Origin: Tenebrio molitor
Lineage: Eukaryota > Arthropoda > Insecta > Coleoptera > Tenebrionidae
Length of the DNA: 64,000 nt
Assembly (NCBI RefSeq): GCF_963966145.1
Contig: NC_091054.1
Location: 2,232,001-2,296,000 of the forward strand
Direction of reading: 5' to 3'
The notes under the pieces were generated by a model, which saw only the letters and a list, made by a program, of their open reading frames with translations, was not told the DNA's origin and searched no databases. A program made the position numbers and the translations under genes. This document shows, piece after piece, positions 35,351 to 48,007 of the stretch (position 1 is its first letter; every line of letters begins with the position of its first letter).

Positions 35351-37065
35351 CGTAGCTCCTTTACCCAATCCGCTCCAATTGCAGCTGAAGGAGTTCTGCT
35401 GTTGAGTCAACAGAAGAAGAAATATTTTAAGAAAAGATTAATAATAATTTTATTCATGTTTTTAAATGCTAGCTGATGCCACAAGCTACACCCATTATAA
35501 TTTTCCCATTTGTAATTCCTATTTAGAATTTTGTTATTAATTTGTTCTAGAGTGGAGTAGCGAGTGTTCCAGTTTGAAAAATATCTTAGCGGGTGTCGCT
35601 ATTTGCATTGCACGCCTTGTATAACAAACTAGCCTCCTCCAGGGCAAAATCTCGTCTCGTTGATACCATCTAGTTATAATGGAATGTAGATACCGTGTGT
35701 TCGACAACAAAAGACACGACTACAAGTCCGAACAGATTTTCGTGGCTGTAATTCACATATGATTATGCCATTAACACCTACGTGGCCACTAAAATAACTC
35801 AACACAACGCCACGACATGTTTATCAATTAAGTGGCCAGGACCGGATCTATTACTTATTCTGCTTGTGGAAAGTCGATAAAACGCCCCACGGATTATTAA
35901 ATTAGGGGAAAAGGGGGCCCGAATTCCCGGCTGCGGAGACTGTGAATGCCACTCGAAATCTTCAATTTATTCGTCATATCTTATGCGGCAAACAAAGAGT
36001 CGCGGTTCTGGACCGGTCATATCTTACGATAATAACTCGGATGATTTTTTCTCTAGCGTTAATAAAGCCGTCACTGTACATAATCGGGCCGACAGAGCGG
36101 ACAGAGCCTCTAGCTAAGGTGCTAAGCCCCGGGGGGCGACACATTCACCTTCATAAATCATTTGTGTTATTATCCGCGAGGGGCCAGGTGCGGACCACGT
36201 CTTCTTCGCCGGGTCGACCGCTGGGTGGATCGAAAGGGCCTCTGTCACGACGCCGACGGGGGCCCCGGACCACTTATTCAAAGAAATGGGCCAAATTTTT
36301 CTGGACGATCATTCACCTGCCACCGACGCCCCCTGGGCTCCCAATTTTTTTCAAAAAACAAAATTATCGACACACATTACTTCGCTTTTTGAAACAATAG
36401 TTATTTATGTGACGAGCGAGCTGGAAGTTTGTGGGACGAGCGACGAAAGAGCGAGTCTCCATAATCCAGTGAGCCCAGTAAAGATTACTTGCTAAGCGAG
36501 TTTTTTACAAACTTTTATTGCCATTAAACCAAGAAAAGTAGCTTAGATTTTTAATTAAAAATGTTATGTTATGTTCCCATACAAAAGCGACCATTGCTCA
36601 AGCCGAAGATTAAATTAGTAAAAACATTTTAGCGGTCACGTAATGTCAATGATTTATGAGAGTAATTAATCCATCATTCTCAACAAAGCTTGTTTTCTCC
36701 GGCGGGAGTCATGTGAAAGTTTGCAGCTTAAACACTTAAACAACTTCTCAACGGTAATTTGGTTAATTTTTGGGTTTGCTCGCCACGAGCCATCTTTGGG
36801 CATGTTAACATTTCCGATAATTTTTATTTATTAACTACTGAAACCATAAACCGATCAGAAGTAATGTTAAAAATGCTTGCCCTCGGCACAGGTGTTTTGT
36901 GGCCGTTATACCTTGTAAAATTTAATACTTACGAAAAAAGACCCACTTTATTAGAGAGTCACGTCCCATAACCTTCCCCCAGTCATTGCCAATACTTCTT
37001 GTAATTTCAATGCCGAGATTTCAAGTTGGGTCGCAAGTCACTAGCGCGACGCAAAGTTACAACCG
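35351..37065. other. Gene-free stretch with a GC-rich island
   Basis: About 35930-36350 is clearly GC-richer than its surroundings, non-repetitive in this window, and open in one frame for 152 codons (35942-36400). The translation resembles nothing I know and begins at no convincing gene start. It may be a conserved non-coding element. The rest shows nothing. Confidence 0.35.
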
Positions 37066-37178
37066 TTGCGCGTCGTCATAGCAACGAGGGATTTGCGACG
37101 CTGGCAACTCCCTACGGGTCCAATTTCAAGTTGAGTTGCCACCGTCGCAAATTCCTCGTTGCTATGACGACGGCGCAA
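37066..37178. mobile_element. Foldback element, 45-base arms
   Basis: The left arm contains GTCATAGCAACGAGG and TTTGCGACG then GGCAACTC. The right arm is the complement (GAGTTGCC, CGTCGCAAA, CCTCGTTGCTATGAC) with a few mismatches. Loop of about 20 bases. Confidence 0.8.
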
Positions 37179-38472
37179 ACTTATGTTTCTTTTTTAAATC
37201 TAGTCGCAAATAATTCTTTCGGTTCTTAAGAGAAAAGTAACAACTGGAAGATACACTTCTGAAATTATTTGTGGAATTTAGCAATATTACCTAAATAACA
37301 ATATGTATGAATATATTTGTATGGAATGTTTATAAAATAACAATGCACTGATTAAATTAATTGTTGCGCTTTGTGGTATTGTAAAAAATTGCACATATCG
37401 CGATAATGGTGTTATTATATTAATTACCACGAAGGTCTATGTGTCTTTTAACAATTATTGTAAACTAAAGCCATAAATTGCTTCGATGTGAAAAATACAA
37501 CGGCGGCAGTTCTACTTGATATTTCCTTGACACTTTTTTATGTAGTCAATGCTATAAATGTAACTGACTGTTATTATTGCGAAGCCGTTCGTTAAGAAAA
37601 TAAACATTAATTTAAACGGCGATAAATAATTTGTACAACAAAAGTTTATTGTTAGACAATAACATGTAGACATAATACACAAAACATTCCATTATTCCGA
37701 GTGGGGTCATTCAGCAATTCTTGCTTTATTCTTCGCCGCCGCCGAAGATAACTCCGATTTAATAACACAAATTACGTCCTTTTTACTGACTTGTAACCCC
37801 GCATTATCTTAATGTTTGTGTTTATTTTATTCAATAATATGGAACGAAATTCATACACTTTTATTTGCTGAATGGCTATAACTTGTTAATTGATAATGGC
37901 GTGGTCAGCAACGAGCATTTAAAAAAAAGCGGGCTTAATTTGCAGCCCCAGAGGAAATCGCCTGTAATTCAGGGATCCGCGCACGTGATTTTTGCATGCG
38001 AATGCAATTAATAAGTGTAATTCGTTCTACAAATTACTGAATACAAATAAACAATCAAGTTGGATTTATGGCAATTTCCAATTATATTTATGCCGCACGT
38101 TGGGCATTAATTGCGGCTGGCTCTGTAAAAAGTCGAGCCGCATTGTCCTGAGAGGGTTCGTCCGATTGCGGCGTTATCTGCAGCCGGAGGCTTGCCGGCT
38201 AATTGCGCCCCAAATCGAATTCAATACCAACAGGACAATTTACGAATACGCAAACATAAACTGCAGCTTAGTCCTGGGAGAAGGAGTTTTCTGAATGCAC
38301 CAAATCCCAAACGAAGAACGTGGGGGTTGAGGCTCTGAAGGACCAAGAGAGAGCAACAGATTCCTTAAACTTTTAGCTTTATCCAACGTGTTTGCTGAAA
38401 CTGTTTTCTGATAACTTCACAAGAGAATTTTAAGTAAAAAGCATATTTAGGTAATGGCTATTTTCAGTACAA
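37179..38472. other. Gene-free stretch
   Basis: No gene recognised. About 38080-38280 is GC-richer and unique in the window. Confidence 0.35.
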
Positions 38473-38742
38473 GTGAGCAAAGTAATGCATTTAATCACGA
38501 GTACGGAAGTTGGGCGTCTGAGCCGAAGGCGAGGACCACAACCGTACGAGTGATTAAATGCACGTTTGCTTATGCGTGTTGAATCTGATTTTTTCCATGA
38601 TCATAAAATAGAGTCAAATATAAGACAAGGTTTTTTAGTTACTAATATACAGAAAGTATAAGATATTTGGCGCCCGCTATCGACAAACTCGCAAAACATT
38701 CACTTTGCTCACTAGTGAGAAAATATTTTTTTCTCACTAGTG
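38473..38742. repeat. Second copy of the TCACTAGTGA repeat family
   Basis: A foldback at 38473-38577 (arms GCATTTAATCAC and GTGATTAAATGC plus flanks) is followed about 130 bases later by CTCACTAGTGAGAAAATATT and a second TCACTAGTGA. It matches 23366-23610 but with fewer palindrome units. Confidence 0.75.
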
Positions 38743-40099
38743 ATTCAATTGCCATCTTTGCTCACTATTTTCAGCCACCCTCATAAAGAAAGTATTAAAT
38801 AGCTGTCGAATCATCAGATGTGATTTCTTCATGGAGATTTTAAACGTTTTACAATTGCGTTGTTTCAAAATTTTTCTTCACAGGTTCGTAGAAAGTAAGG
38901 TCATTCGTATGGAGTGGCAAAGACAGCGTGAGTATTCTATTTTTCCTACCAAGATAGTTTAAATGATTGTAGCAAAATATGGCTCGAATTGTTCTCTGAC
39001 AAAGTGGAATTGGGTTAGCACGATTTTGTTGGGAGAGTTTTATTCAATCTTGCAACCATTTATTGTTTTTGACCTGGCTGTTCCAAAATTTTTCATTTCT
39101 ATTTTAATTATTCTCAAAAGAGAAATGTGATTCTCGATGTTGATGGAATTGTTAATTATTTTCACACATTTTATTAATATGATGATTCAAGATTATTACC
39201 CGTGTAATGAGATACCTGCAGTAAAGTTTATCCATATGTCATAATTATACTGAAGTGTCGTATTTCGTCAGCCTGTAGATATTTTATTAAAAATGAGAGA
39301 AAATGTTGAAATTTGTTCATCGTATTCAACTCGCGTGTCATGGCAATTACTCACTCGGCCGCAGACGTCGCCGTGAGTAATAACCATCATTATATGCTCC
39401 GTGAATCATATACTATTATTTTAGTGTTTCTTCTAGATTTTTACATAAAGTAGTAATTTTGTATTTTCTAATGAGATTATTATTTTTTTAAATAAAAAAT
39501 ACTTTGTATGTCTTAGTCTTGTGATAGTTGTCCTTTTTTGTGATATTCATGAATTTGGGTTTGAGTTATTGGGCTAGTCCGGGCGGTGGCTAGCCCCGAG
39601 GGCCTGGATCGCGTGCGGATATTTCAATTTGCCGTCTCGGTAGGTCGTTTTGTGTTGTTTTGATCCAGCACCTCTGAAATATTGGCCAGACAGCTTGTAA
39701 GTTCATGCAACGTCATTCAGGGTTCTGAACCTGTTATTGGAACTGTCTCGGCGAATTTACTATGAAATGTTAAAATTCTAATTAAATGAATACACGATAC
39801 ACACGAACGGAAATTTTCATTATTAATGTCTTATTCTGAACGGCATACGGGCGGGCTTCGATTATAATATTCAACAATAAATACAGGTTTCCGATTTATA
39901 GGACCCGGATGGCAACACGAATCGCACAATGATTATGGATTTTTGTTGCTGTTTTTGCCACTGACGCACCAACGATTATTTGGAATATTTCCCCAATCAA
40001 TCTGGAAAAGCTGATTTTACCTCAGCCTGACATACGAGTAGTTCCAGGCAATAAAATCACTGTTGCTATTAAAGAAAAGCATCGAAATATCAAAAATAA
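38743..40099. other. Gene-free stretch
   Basis: No gene recognised. A short GC-rich segment at about 39570-39690 contains GGGCTAGTC and GGCTAGCCCC, a small potential stem. Nothing else structured. Confidence 0.35.
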
Positions 40100-40670
40100 G
40101 AAAGGGAAATAATAGTAGACGGTTTTTGTTGTCATTTAAGTCACCAACTTCGAGAAAACTGATATACAGGGTGTAATCGCAATACACCGAATAATTTTAA
40201 CCACGAGCTACTGGCTTCATGTAGAACTCGGAAAAAATATTTAAAAAATTAAATGTCAAAAAATAAATTCACATTTAATTTTAATACAGGGTGTATTTTA
40301 AAAATGTGGCGAAATTTTACCTACGTGGTTGTGGGACACCGTAGAAGACTAAAAAGGATTAAAAAATTGTACCTCAAAAATTAAATGTCAATCTATTTTT
40401 TGACATAGAATTTTTTAAATATTTTTTCCGAGTTCTATACGAAGCCAGTAGCTCGTGGTTAAAATTATTCCGTATATTTCGATTACACCCTGTATACTTC
40501 CCAATGCCCGAACCTTTTTAAACGTTGTGCAGCATCTTCGCGATTTCGGGCGTTTTAGTTAGAGAAGAAGAAATTCTCATTACAGAAAAACTTTGCCCGG
40601 CAAATTTGAAATTTTTGAGCCAGAAACAAACTAATTCCTTTGATTCTCTTTCTTTTCCGACAAGGCTGTG
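40100..40670 (+). mobile_element. Relic of the DUF4817-type transposon, interrupted
   Basis: Flanks of the MITE at 40167-40492 match the transposon at 19086-20060. On the left is GTAGACGG then TTTGTTGTCATTTAA; on the right AAACGTTGTGCAGCATCTTC and GCGATTTCGGGCGTTT, then GGCAAATTTGAAATTTTT. Outer ends are not preserved. Confidence 0.75.
40167..40492. mobile_element. MITE with about 85-base inverted ends, nested
   Basis: The ends begin CAGGGTGTAATCG and are inverted copies over about 85 bases, including GAGCTACTGGCTTC and AACTCGGAAAAAATATTTAA. TA flanks on both sides. An extra internal TACAGGGTGT occurs at about 40286. Inserted into an older transposon relic. Confidence 0.85.
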
Positions 40671-43605
40671 CAGTTTGCGAGTGTGAATAAGACATCCTGT
40701 AGCTGTAACAGCATATTAGCCGATACCTAATCCCCATCCAATTATGTATCTCGGGACAGCTAATTTGAATCCCCAGTAATTTAGTTATCATAAAATAAAC
40801 AAGTCGGAGCGAGGTAGGCGACTAATAAACTTGCACACACCGTATATATATTCATCGGTTTTCATGTTAATCGTTATTGTATCGAAAGGAACAAGTCCTG
40901 TGTGCTGCTGGATAGCCCATTCGGGTTTCTAAAGTGTTATGGAGCTCGGCTGTAATAAATTTAAATAAGCATTCTGTTAATAATTAGCAACGCGTTCTCG
41001 TGTGCCTTAATTACCAACTAGCTAAGAGGTTCGATTCAATCTGCAAAGATTAACGTGCGGCTTGTTCTTTTATTAATTTTCTCACTCACGTTTTCTTGCT
41101 CGTTATCTTCTCTTTGCCAGCTTTAAAATAACTTTTGTTTCTTATTCTTGCCGATTGTGCGGCTCTTATCGCGTCTTCATCATCTGGCTCTAACCATTTA
41201 CACGTTTTTTATTCTTACACCATATATAATTACTTGAATTGTTATTGGTGTCACGTATTGTGTAAACTCGTTTTGTAATTTGTAATTATTAGCCGAAAAT
41301 TAATTGATTTTTGCTATATTTGTAAAAGCTTGTGGGTCTTGGAATAAGTGCCGCCATGAAATACTGCATTAAAACGATCATCCTTTTAACTTAACAAATT
41401 GCGTGTTACCGATTTTTTTAACGAATTAATAAAAGACGTTTCCGCTTGTCCAACTTTGGCTAACTATAATCAACTGCTGTCATTCGCGATATGATGGATG
41501 GGAGATACGTAATATGTTGTTTTCAATAATTTTGAATTTTATTTTTCGTGAAAAATTAGGTGGGTTGGGCTGACCCATAAAGGTAAATAGCAGTTGAGAA
41601 ATTTCAAGTTTCGACACTAGTGCAATAATTAATAAAACTGCAATAAATCATGGACCAGTTTAATTTGAAATCCCTAGAAAATGAGTCTGTATCCAGCGCT
41701 ACCAGAGGGTGAAGCTTTCTCTTTCATTCACTGCACTTTCGCTCATCGTTTTTCGCTCACTGTCTTTCACTCACTCCTTCTCATATACTCGTAGATGTTC
41801 CCGATTCTTTCTGACAACTTAATTTTGATTTTCAGGCAACATTTGGTACCTCTCCGCATCGTCAGCTCAGCTTCGTGGATGAACACGCAATTCGCGTGAA
41901 CGAAAGCTTTGTTTTCCTCACTCTTACTGTAAACAGCTATTAATACCTGCTTTCATAATGTGTGAATCGATGTCTTTCGTTCTTGAAAAATGCTGGTTCC
42001 AGTTGGAATTCTTTGAAATCGACACACAATGCATATTTCTCTAATTCTTAAGCATTTCAGCCTTGATTGTTCACTGGGACGTCATGAATTGTCGCTATTT
42101 CGTCAGTATCAAAATGTAGCTCCGAGTCCGTGAACAAATTCATTACCGCATTTTAAATAAGACGTCAAAATTGAAAGAAAAAACTTGAAAAGGCTTGGCC
42201 GGTTTGTAAAAAAGAGTGTTTCTCTCGTTTGAGTAAAAAGTCATCTCCGAATCCTCGGAGCGGTTCGCGTCCTTTCATCGTGACAAATTGGAGATTGTTG
42301 TGGTGTTATAATAACAGACACGCGGCAGGAGACCAAGGAACACTATGTCTGTATCAGTCCCACCTCACTTTGTCACACCGCCATGTATTTTAATTTGAAC
42401 ACTAAATGAAATATCACACAACATAAAGCCGCCCACAAAAATATAAATTTATTACTCCGCAGGGCAAGGCTTTGTAATTACTGGAAATTTCACCGTCTAC
42501 GAAAGCACAAAATTAATTTTTAAAACTTCGCTTCTTTACGAAATTGTTTCCAGGACGATCGTCTCTGCGTCCTAAACATTTTGATTTATTCGAATTATCG
42601 ACTGATTTAGAGGCAACAGCCTCAATTAATTTAGTTCCACCATGCGGACATTATTTGTATTACTATAACATAATAATTTTAACGTTGTTACCCTTTTGGC
42701 GTCATTGCTCCTGAAAACCAATTAGGGTGAGAAGGACGAAACAGCAGTCCTCCTCTTCTACACAACCCAATTAATTACGCGGCGCTACCCTCCTATACAC
42801 CGAATCGCGCTCTGTAAAGATGGTTTTAATGGATTTTGTACCAAAACGTATTTTATAATTACAACTGATATATTCCACTAAAGGAAATCACCTGTTTTAA
42901 TTTGTTTTTTCAGCGTAAACTCTTTCATAAATTCAGTTGCTTTTTGTTCAGCTGTCCTGGTACATTTTAACAACATAATGTAGCAAATTACCTTAATTAA
43001 TTGTCGCCTTTTTTAAATACTCTCTCTCTTCATTCAGGACAAAACGCACTGCTCGCGCTTTTATTTATCGAGGAATTGCAAATTCTGATATTTATGGTAG
43101 GGATAGGTTTATGGGGTTCTGGATTTATGCAAGTAATAAACCAATTCCAATCATATCAATTACATTTAGAACCCTTGCTTTTATGTCTTTTAATTTTAGG
43201 TTGGCGAATGGGGAAGTTGAAGTGCTTCTAAAATTGAGATTTTTAAAGCAGACACTTTGGGAAGATTTAAGACGTTCAAGAAATAACGAGAGATTTACTG
43301 GAAGCGAAGTTTCATTAAGGAAATTATTACCTGCAGTTCACGTTCGCAAAAGTTTTGATACTTTGGAGCAGTTTTCTGATGGATTTAAATTAAAAAAGGT
43401 AAAAATGATTAAAACAAGTTGAAGGAAAATGTCGGGTTCAAAACGTGACATTATTTGGGTGGTTTTTGTAGCCGGACTTGAAACATTTCAAATCCTAGGA
43501 ACCGAGTCAAATGTAAGGTCATTTGAAGGATTTTTTACGATTTATTTATCAATAATTACACGAAATATTTAATAAAAAAGCGAAATAACAAAATTTTGGG
43601 ATCCG
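40671..43605. other. Gene-free stretch
   Basis: No gene recognised. Overlapping open frames at 43001-43231 and 43111-43422 show no similarity I can name and no convincing splice context. A CT-rich stretch lies at 41710-41810. Confidence 0.35.
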
Positions 43606-43625
43606 CTTGAAGATAAAATAGTATA

Positions 43626-44076
43626 CAGGGTGTCGCAAAATTAACGTATTCCAAGTTAGGGGTCTTGTAGGGAAAATTCTCAGGAATCTCGAAAAAATAA
43701 AATAAAAAATATAGGGCGGGTATTTACAAAGATATATGGGTCTGAAGGTTCAAACTTTTCATCATGTTTTCTTGAAATAAAAAATATAAATTTTGAAATA
43801 TGGTGAGGATGATTATGTAAAATATTAAAATATAAATGAAAAGAGATTTCTTGAAAAAACAGCTTTATTTCGAAAAAATAAAAGTTTTATTTTTCCAATT
43901 TTTGTTCGAAAGGGAAGTACAACAGCTAGAATATTAATCAGGTACTTTTGAACAAATTTTGGCAACTTTGATATTTTTTTCAGTGACAGCAATTTTTTCT
44001 AAACATTTTTACTTGGTCAACAGGATGTCCCCTACTAAGCCCCGAACTCGGAATACGATAATTTTAAGACACCCTG
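43626..44076. mobile_element. MITE with CAGGGTGTCGCAAAATTA ends
   Basis: The two ends share CAGGGTGTC, AAAATTA, CGTATTCC and AGTT as inverted copies over about 34 bases. TA lies at 43624-43625 and again at 44077-44078. Inserted into the foldback repeat whose empty version is at 34229-34370. A truncated relative is at 26741-26898. Confidence 0.9.
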
Positions 44077-44189
44077 TATGTCATTCAGAGTAGGTCTTTT
44101 TGTGCCAACCTCAACTTCGTCTCGGCCTCTAGGGTTACCACAAAAAGACTCACTTGTACTCTTAATGATATAATCTCCTATTATTCGCT

Positions 44190-45473
44190 CATATTCAAAG
44201 AAACGAGTCAATTGGAAGATTCCTTCGCTTGTAAAGAATGTTATGCCTCGAGTCGCAACAAATCGATTTCGTTAAACGGCCGTGAATGATTTGGATTTAT
44301 GGAGATCTCGTCGATAAAGAGTCCATCCAGTCGGGGGCTTTGCAGTGATAAGGTGGTGCAGCATATGGCCGACAGAGGGCTGTTAATACCCTTATCGGTC
44401 ATAGGGGCGGCATCGTGGGCGATTTATGCAGTGGCCTGGGGCCGGTGCATCCGTGCACCGATTTCGGTCGTCCTTCGGGACACAGCGACTATGATCGACG
44501 ATTAAAACGTAATTAAATGGAGGCGACCACGTTAAATCCCATCATATTTACGATCCAGTTACCTAACCGGTAATTTGGGCCCCCGTCCCGCCGCCGTACG
44601 TGCACCCATAACCACCGCTTATCAACGAGAGCCGTTATTTTAACAAATTACTTTTGGTGTTTTTTTCCGGTTGGTAGGAGTGATACGGGAGGCGGCTGGG
44701 TACTTCTGCTCTGAATACCGGGAGAGGGTCATCAATCACGGGTGCCACGGGAGGTGTTATGTACTAAATCATTAATAAATCAGCTTCAATAATAACTTAA
44801 TATAAATATTAAATCGATTTCTTTATATTGGTTATTGGTATGGGCTTTTAAGGTTTACCGGGCAATCTGGGATGTCAACATCATTTTTCATCGTGTCGCT
44901 TCTTATGCAAAATTTGTCTTCTCATTTCCATCACCATTGCTGAGCTTCCAACGAATGTAAAAGTAATAAATTATGACACTGCGGTATCACGAAACAAATT
45001 ATAACCATTACGAATAAATATAGGATACTAAAAATAGATGCACATTATAAATAGCTTTCAGATTAATCATCCATTCATTGTTGGTGGAGCAAACTAGACG
45101 CATCTAAAATTACCGATACGAGCTTCCTTAAAGGGTTAATCAGACCATTTCCGAAACGTTCAGGATGTTTTAAAATATTTCCGCTATTTTTAGATCACTC
45201 GTATGATTAATATAGTCGTTGGTTTAAAAAATTTTCGCCCGAGTCTGAATTTACTGGCCGAGGCGCAGCCGAGGCTTGAAACAGGCGAGGACAAAAGGCA
45301 CTTAAATTACATTATATTTTTTAGGCGACTGCATGAACTACAAAGCAAAAGACATCATTGGAAAAATTACAAATTTATTTTGTATCTACCTTGTCCTAAT
45401 AGATACATATTAACAATTTTTTTATTGTATTCGTTATCAGTTTGCCAACAAAACAATTTATGGTGACAATTAT
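44190..45473. other. Gene-free stretch with GC-richer islands
   Basis: Segments 44290-44510 and 44530-44760 are GC-richer and non-repetitive in the window. An open frame at 44299-44505 is not recognised. No gene is supported. Confidence 0.35.
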
Positions 45474-45617
45474 CGGGTTTGTCGGTTTCGTTGCTAACTT
45501 AATAAACAGACCAACAGGTGGCGGTCAGCGTCCGAAAAAGTGCGTCCGAAAAAGTGCGTCCGAAAAAGAGTTACTTTTCGACCTCTCGTGAGTACGTAAA
45601 ATTACCGTTTTCATTAA
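45474..45617. repeat. Dispersed repeat copy with a 14-base triplication
   Basis: Relative of 33298-33432. Here GCGTCCGAAAAAG is present three times with a 14-base period (45528, 45542, 45556), against a single clear unit plus a degenerate neighbour in the other copy. Confidence 0.85.
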
Positions 45618-46864
45618 TAGTTTTTTTCCTTATCTAATTACAAGCTTTTTTAACAAAATATTAATTTTCAAAAAATATCGTGTATAAAAATGTTATTACT
45701 CTGTTGGGAAAGTTGTAAAATTTGGGGATTTATCTGTCTAGAATCTGTAAGTATGGCTTCGTTGAGGATTTAAAAACATAAATTCCTTTATGATACTCCA
45801 GTTTATTTAAGCTTCTTAACGTTTTATCGTTCTGATTTTACACCAGTGGCGTCACATTTTCTTTGCATTCAGCTTAAATTTTATTACAACCATAAACTTT
45901 TACCTTCTTTGAGATTTCTTCTTTAAATGATTTTTACAATGTTTTTATTTCATTCATTTTTCTTTGTTGTTAAGAACGTCACGATGAAATAAATTTAATC
46001 TTTCGATAGAGGTGTTTGATGGATCACGGTATAATACATGACATCATGATTAAAAAAGTGATTGAGAATCCAGGCAAAACCTTTTCCGTTTCTTTAATGA
46101 AATTAAGTAAAGAAAGCGGCGTCGTCTAAATAAGCAATCAAAAATGCCCGCTTTTTTAACGTGGACGAAAAAACGCCAGTTCCTCAAGTGATAAATTAAA
46201 TTACATTCCGATAAAAATTCAGAAAAGAGAGTTTCATAACAGATCCGCCTTTTGATGTCCGAAATTAGAGAGTACGCACATAAAAACCTCTTTGATTATA
46301 CACGTAGCAACGCAATCAATCAAAACTTGATTGAAAGTTCATCGAGTGCCATCCACAGACAAAAAAATAGACGAGGAACGAATTTGAATACCCCCAATCT
46401 AAATTAATATCTGACCCTATGGTTAAAAACCCATAACGATTAAGTAAACAACGCAATAAAAATTATTGAGGAGGCAAAAAATGGTACGGCTCCGGAGTCG
46501 CACACGCAACCTCAAATTATAAAATGCCTGCCATCCTCGACCGGATTTAATTTACCTGACGGTGGGCGCAGGGGCGTCGACAGCCGGGGATTTTTTTACT
46601 GGGCTCCCTCTAACTCGAGCGTGTGGGGCAAATGTCTACTTTGCTTTGTTTTGTATTCGTTGGACAAAATTAGTAAAGAAAAACGAATATAAAGAACGAA
46701 AGCTTGACTGAAAAGCGCGAACAAAATGTCAATGTCAGAACGTCAGAAGTGACAGTTAAGAATTAAAATTAGGCATCTGCTTCAAAAAAGCTTCAATCAC
46801 AGACCATCAACAGAATTAAGACTTTCAAAACCCGTATAAAATATGGGAGACACTGACAACACTA
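45618..46864. other. Gene-free stretch
   Basis: No gene recognised. About 46480-46640 is GC-richer. Nothing else structured. Confidence 0.35.
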
Positions 46865-48007
46865 GCGCTGCTCTAGCGTTAGGCCAAACTAAATTACCGA
46901 ATTTACTCGTTAATCCGATCGGGAATTTCCGTTTAAAAAGGAAGGTTGATTTGAATATTAATTAATAATGTCATCAGTAATTTTGAATTTTCTAATTTCT
47001 GTCAAGGTTTAGTCAATAAATTTTATAAATTGTTCTACAAAATAAATTACTTCAAACCAGTATCTTGAGATAATTTTTCGTTATCTTTTTATTTGGTAAG
47101 TTATCTTTTTCTTTTTGAAAAAGTACGAAATATGGTTTTTCAGATCGCAATTTTTATTTTATTTATTTGGATATGGGAAAAATTAAACATAAATGCTTTG
47201 TAAACAACAAAATCGGCGATAAAAAATAAACATTTTAAATTTCAAAAATTAGAAGAACAAAGGAAACGATGGATAGAAGCTTTAGGTAAATGTTGCACCA
47301 CCCTTCAAAACAGATAATGCCTTTATTTTCGAGAAACATTTTAGCAACAATTTCTTTACTCAAAAAACAAAACCCCATAAATACGCCCTGCCGTCGATTT
47401 TTCTTCGTGAAGAGAAACAAACTTCAATAAACAATGTTAGACCAGCTGAACAAATTGAAAATTCTACGATTACTGAAAATCCCATTGTAGAGAATCTAAT
47501 CCTTCCTGTTATGCCCAAGGCCCAAAATAGACACCCAACAAAATCTTCTAGTGTGTGGCAAGTACTTGAATGCAAGAAAGTTAGTAGTCTTACTTCAAAC
47601 GGTAGAAACATTTATTATATGGACCGATATCAGCGAAAAACAATTTCAAAATTAAAAAATGTTTTGCACGATTCTAAAATTATCTCCAGAAATTTTAAAA
47701 GTGTTAACGCAGAATCAAATTATTGAACTAATGCTACCCTTCAATTCAGTTTCACTCGCCTTTTAAACTAGCCCACTCATGCCCAAAAAATCCCAATTTA
47801 CACACAAACTCGTTTACTGAACTACTAATTTGTTGTATATGTTAGAATTTGTATTAAAATGTTTAATTTTTAATTAGTCGTTTTTATTTTTTTAAATAAG
47901 TATCAATTTAAATCAAATTGAAAAAAAAAATAGGCAACTAGGTATACAGAAACTAGTCAGATATGCAACTTGTTATACATTAGTTTGGCCTAACGCTCGG
48001 GCAGCGC
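46865..48007 (+). mobile_element. THAP-domain transposon relic
   Basis: Terminal inverted repeats of 28 bases with two mismatches end in AGCGTTAGGCCAAACTAA on the inside and GCGCTGC on the outside. Between them, coding traces of a THAP zinc finger appear across frameshifts: MGKIKHKCFV (47173), KFQKLEEQRKRWIEALGK (47239 onward), then FEKHFSNNF and KYALPSIF (47328-47400). An open frame then runs to 47726, with a Ser/Thr-rich linker and a Lys/Leu-rich helix-like end. THAP fingers form the DNA-binding domain of P-element-type transposases and many domesticated proteins. The catalytic part is absent, so this is an internally deleted, inactive derivative. No clear target duplication is seen. Confidence 0.65.

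Noticed and set aside
35942..36400. 152-codon open frame in a GC-rich island
   Set aside because: Absence of stop codons is expected at higher GC, and the translation has no recognisable domain.
43001..43422. Overlapping open frames as a possible exon
   Set aside because: No family similarity and no convincing acceptor and donor pair. Compatible with chance in this composition.
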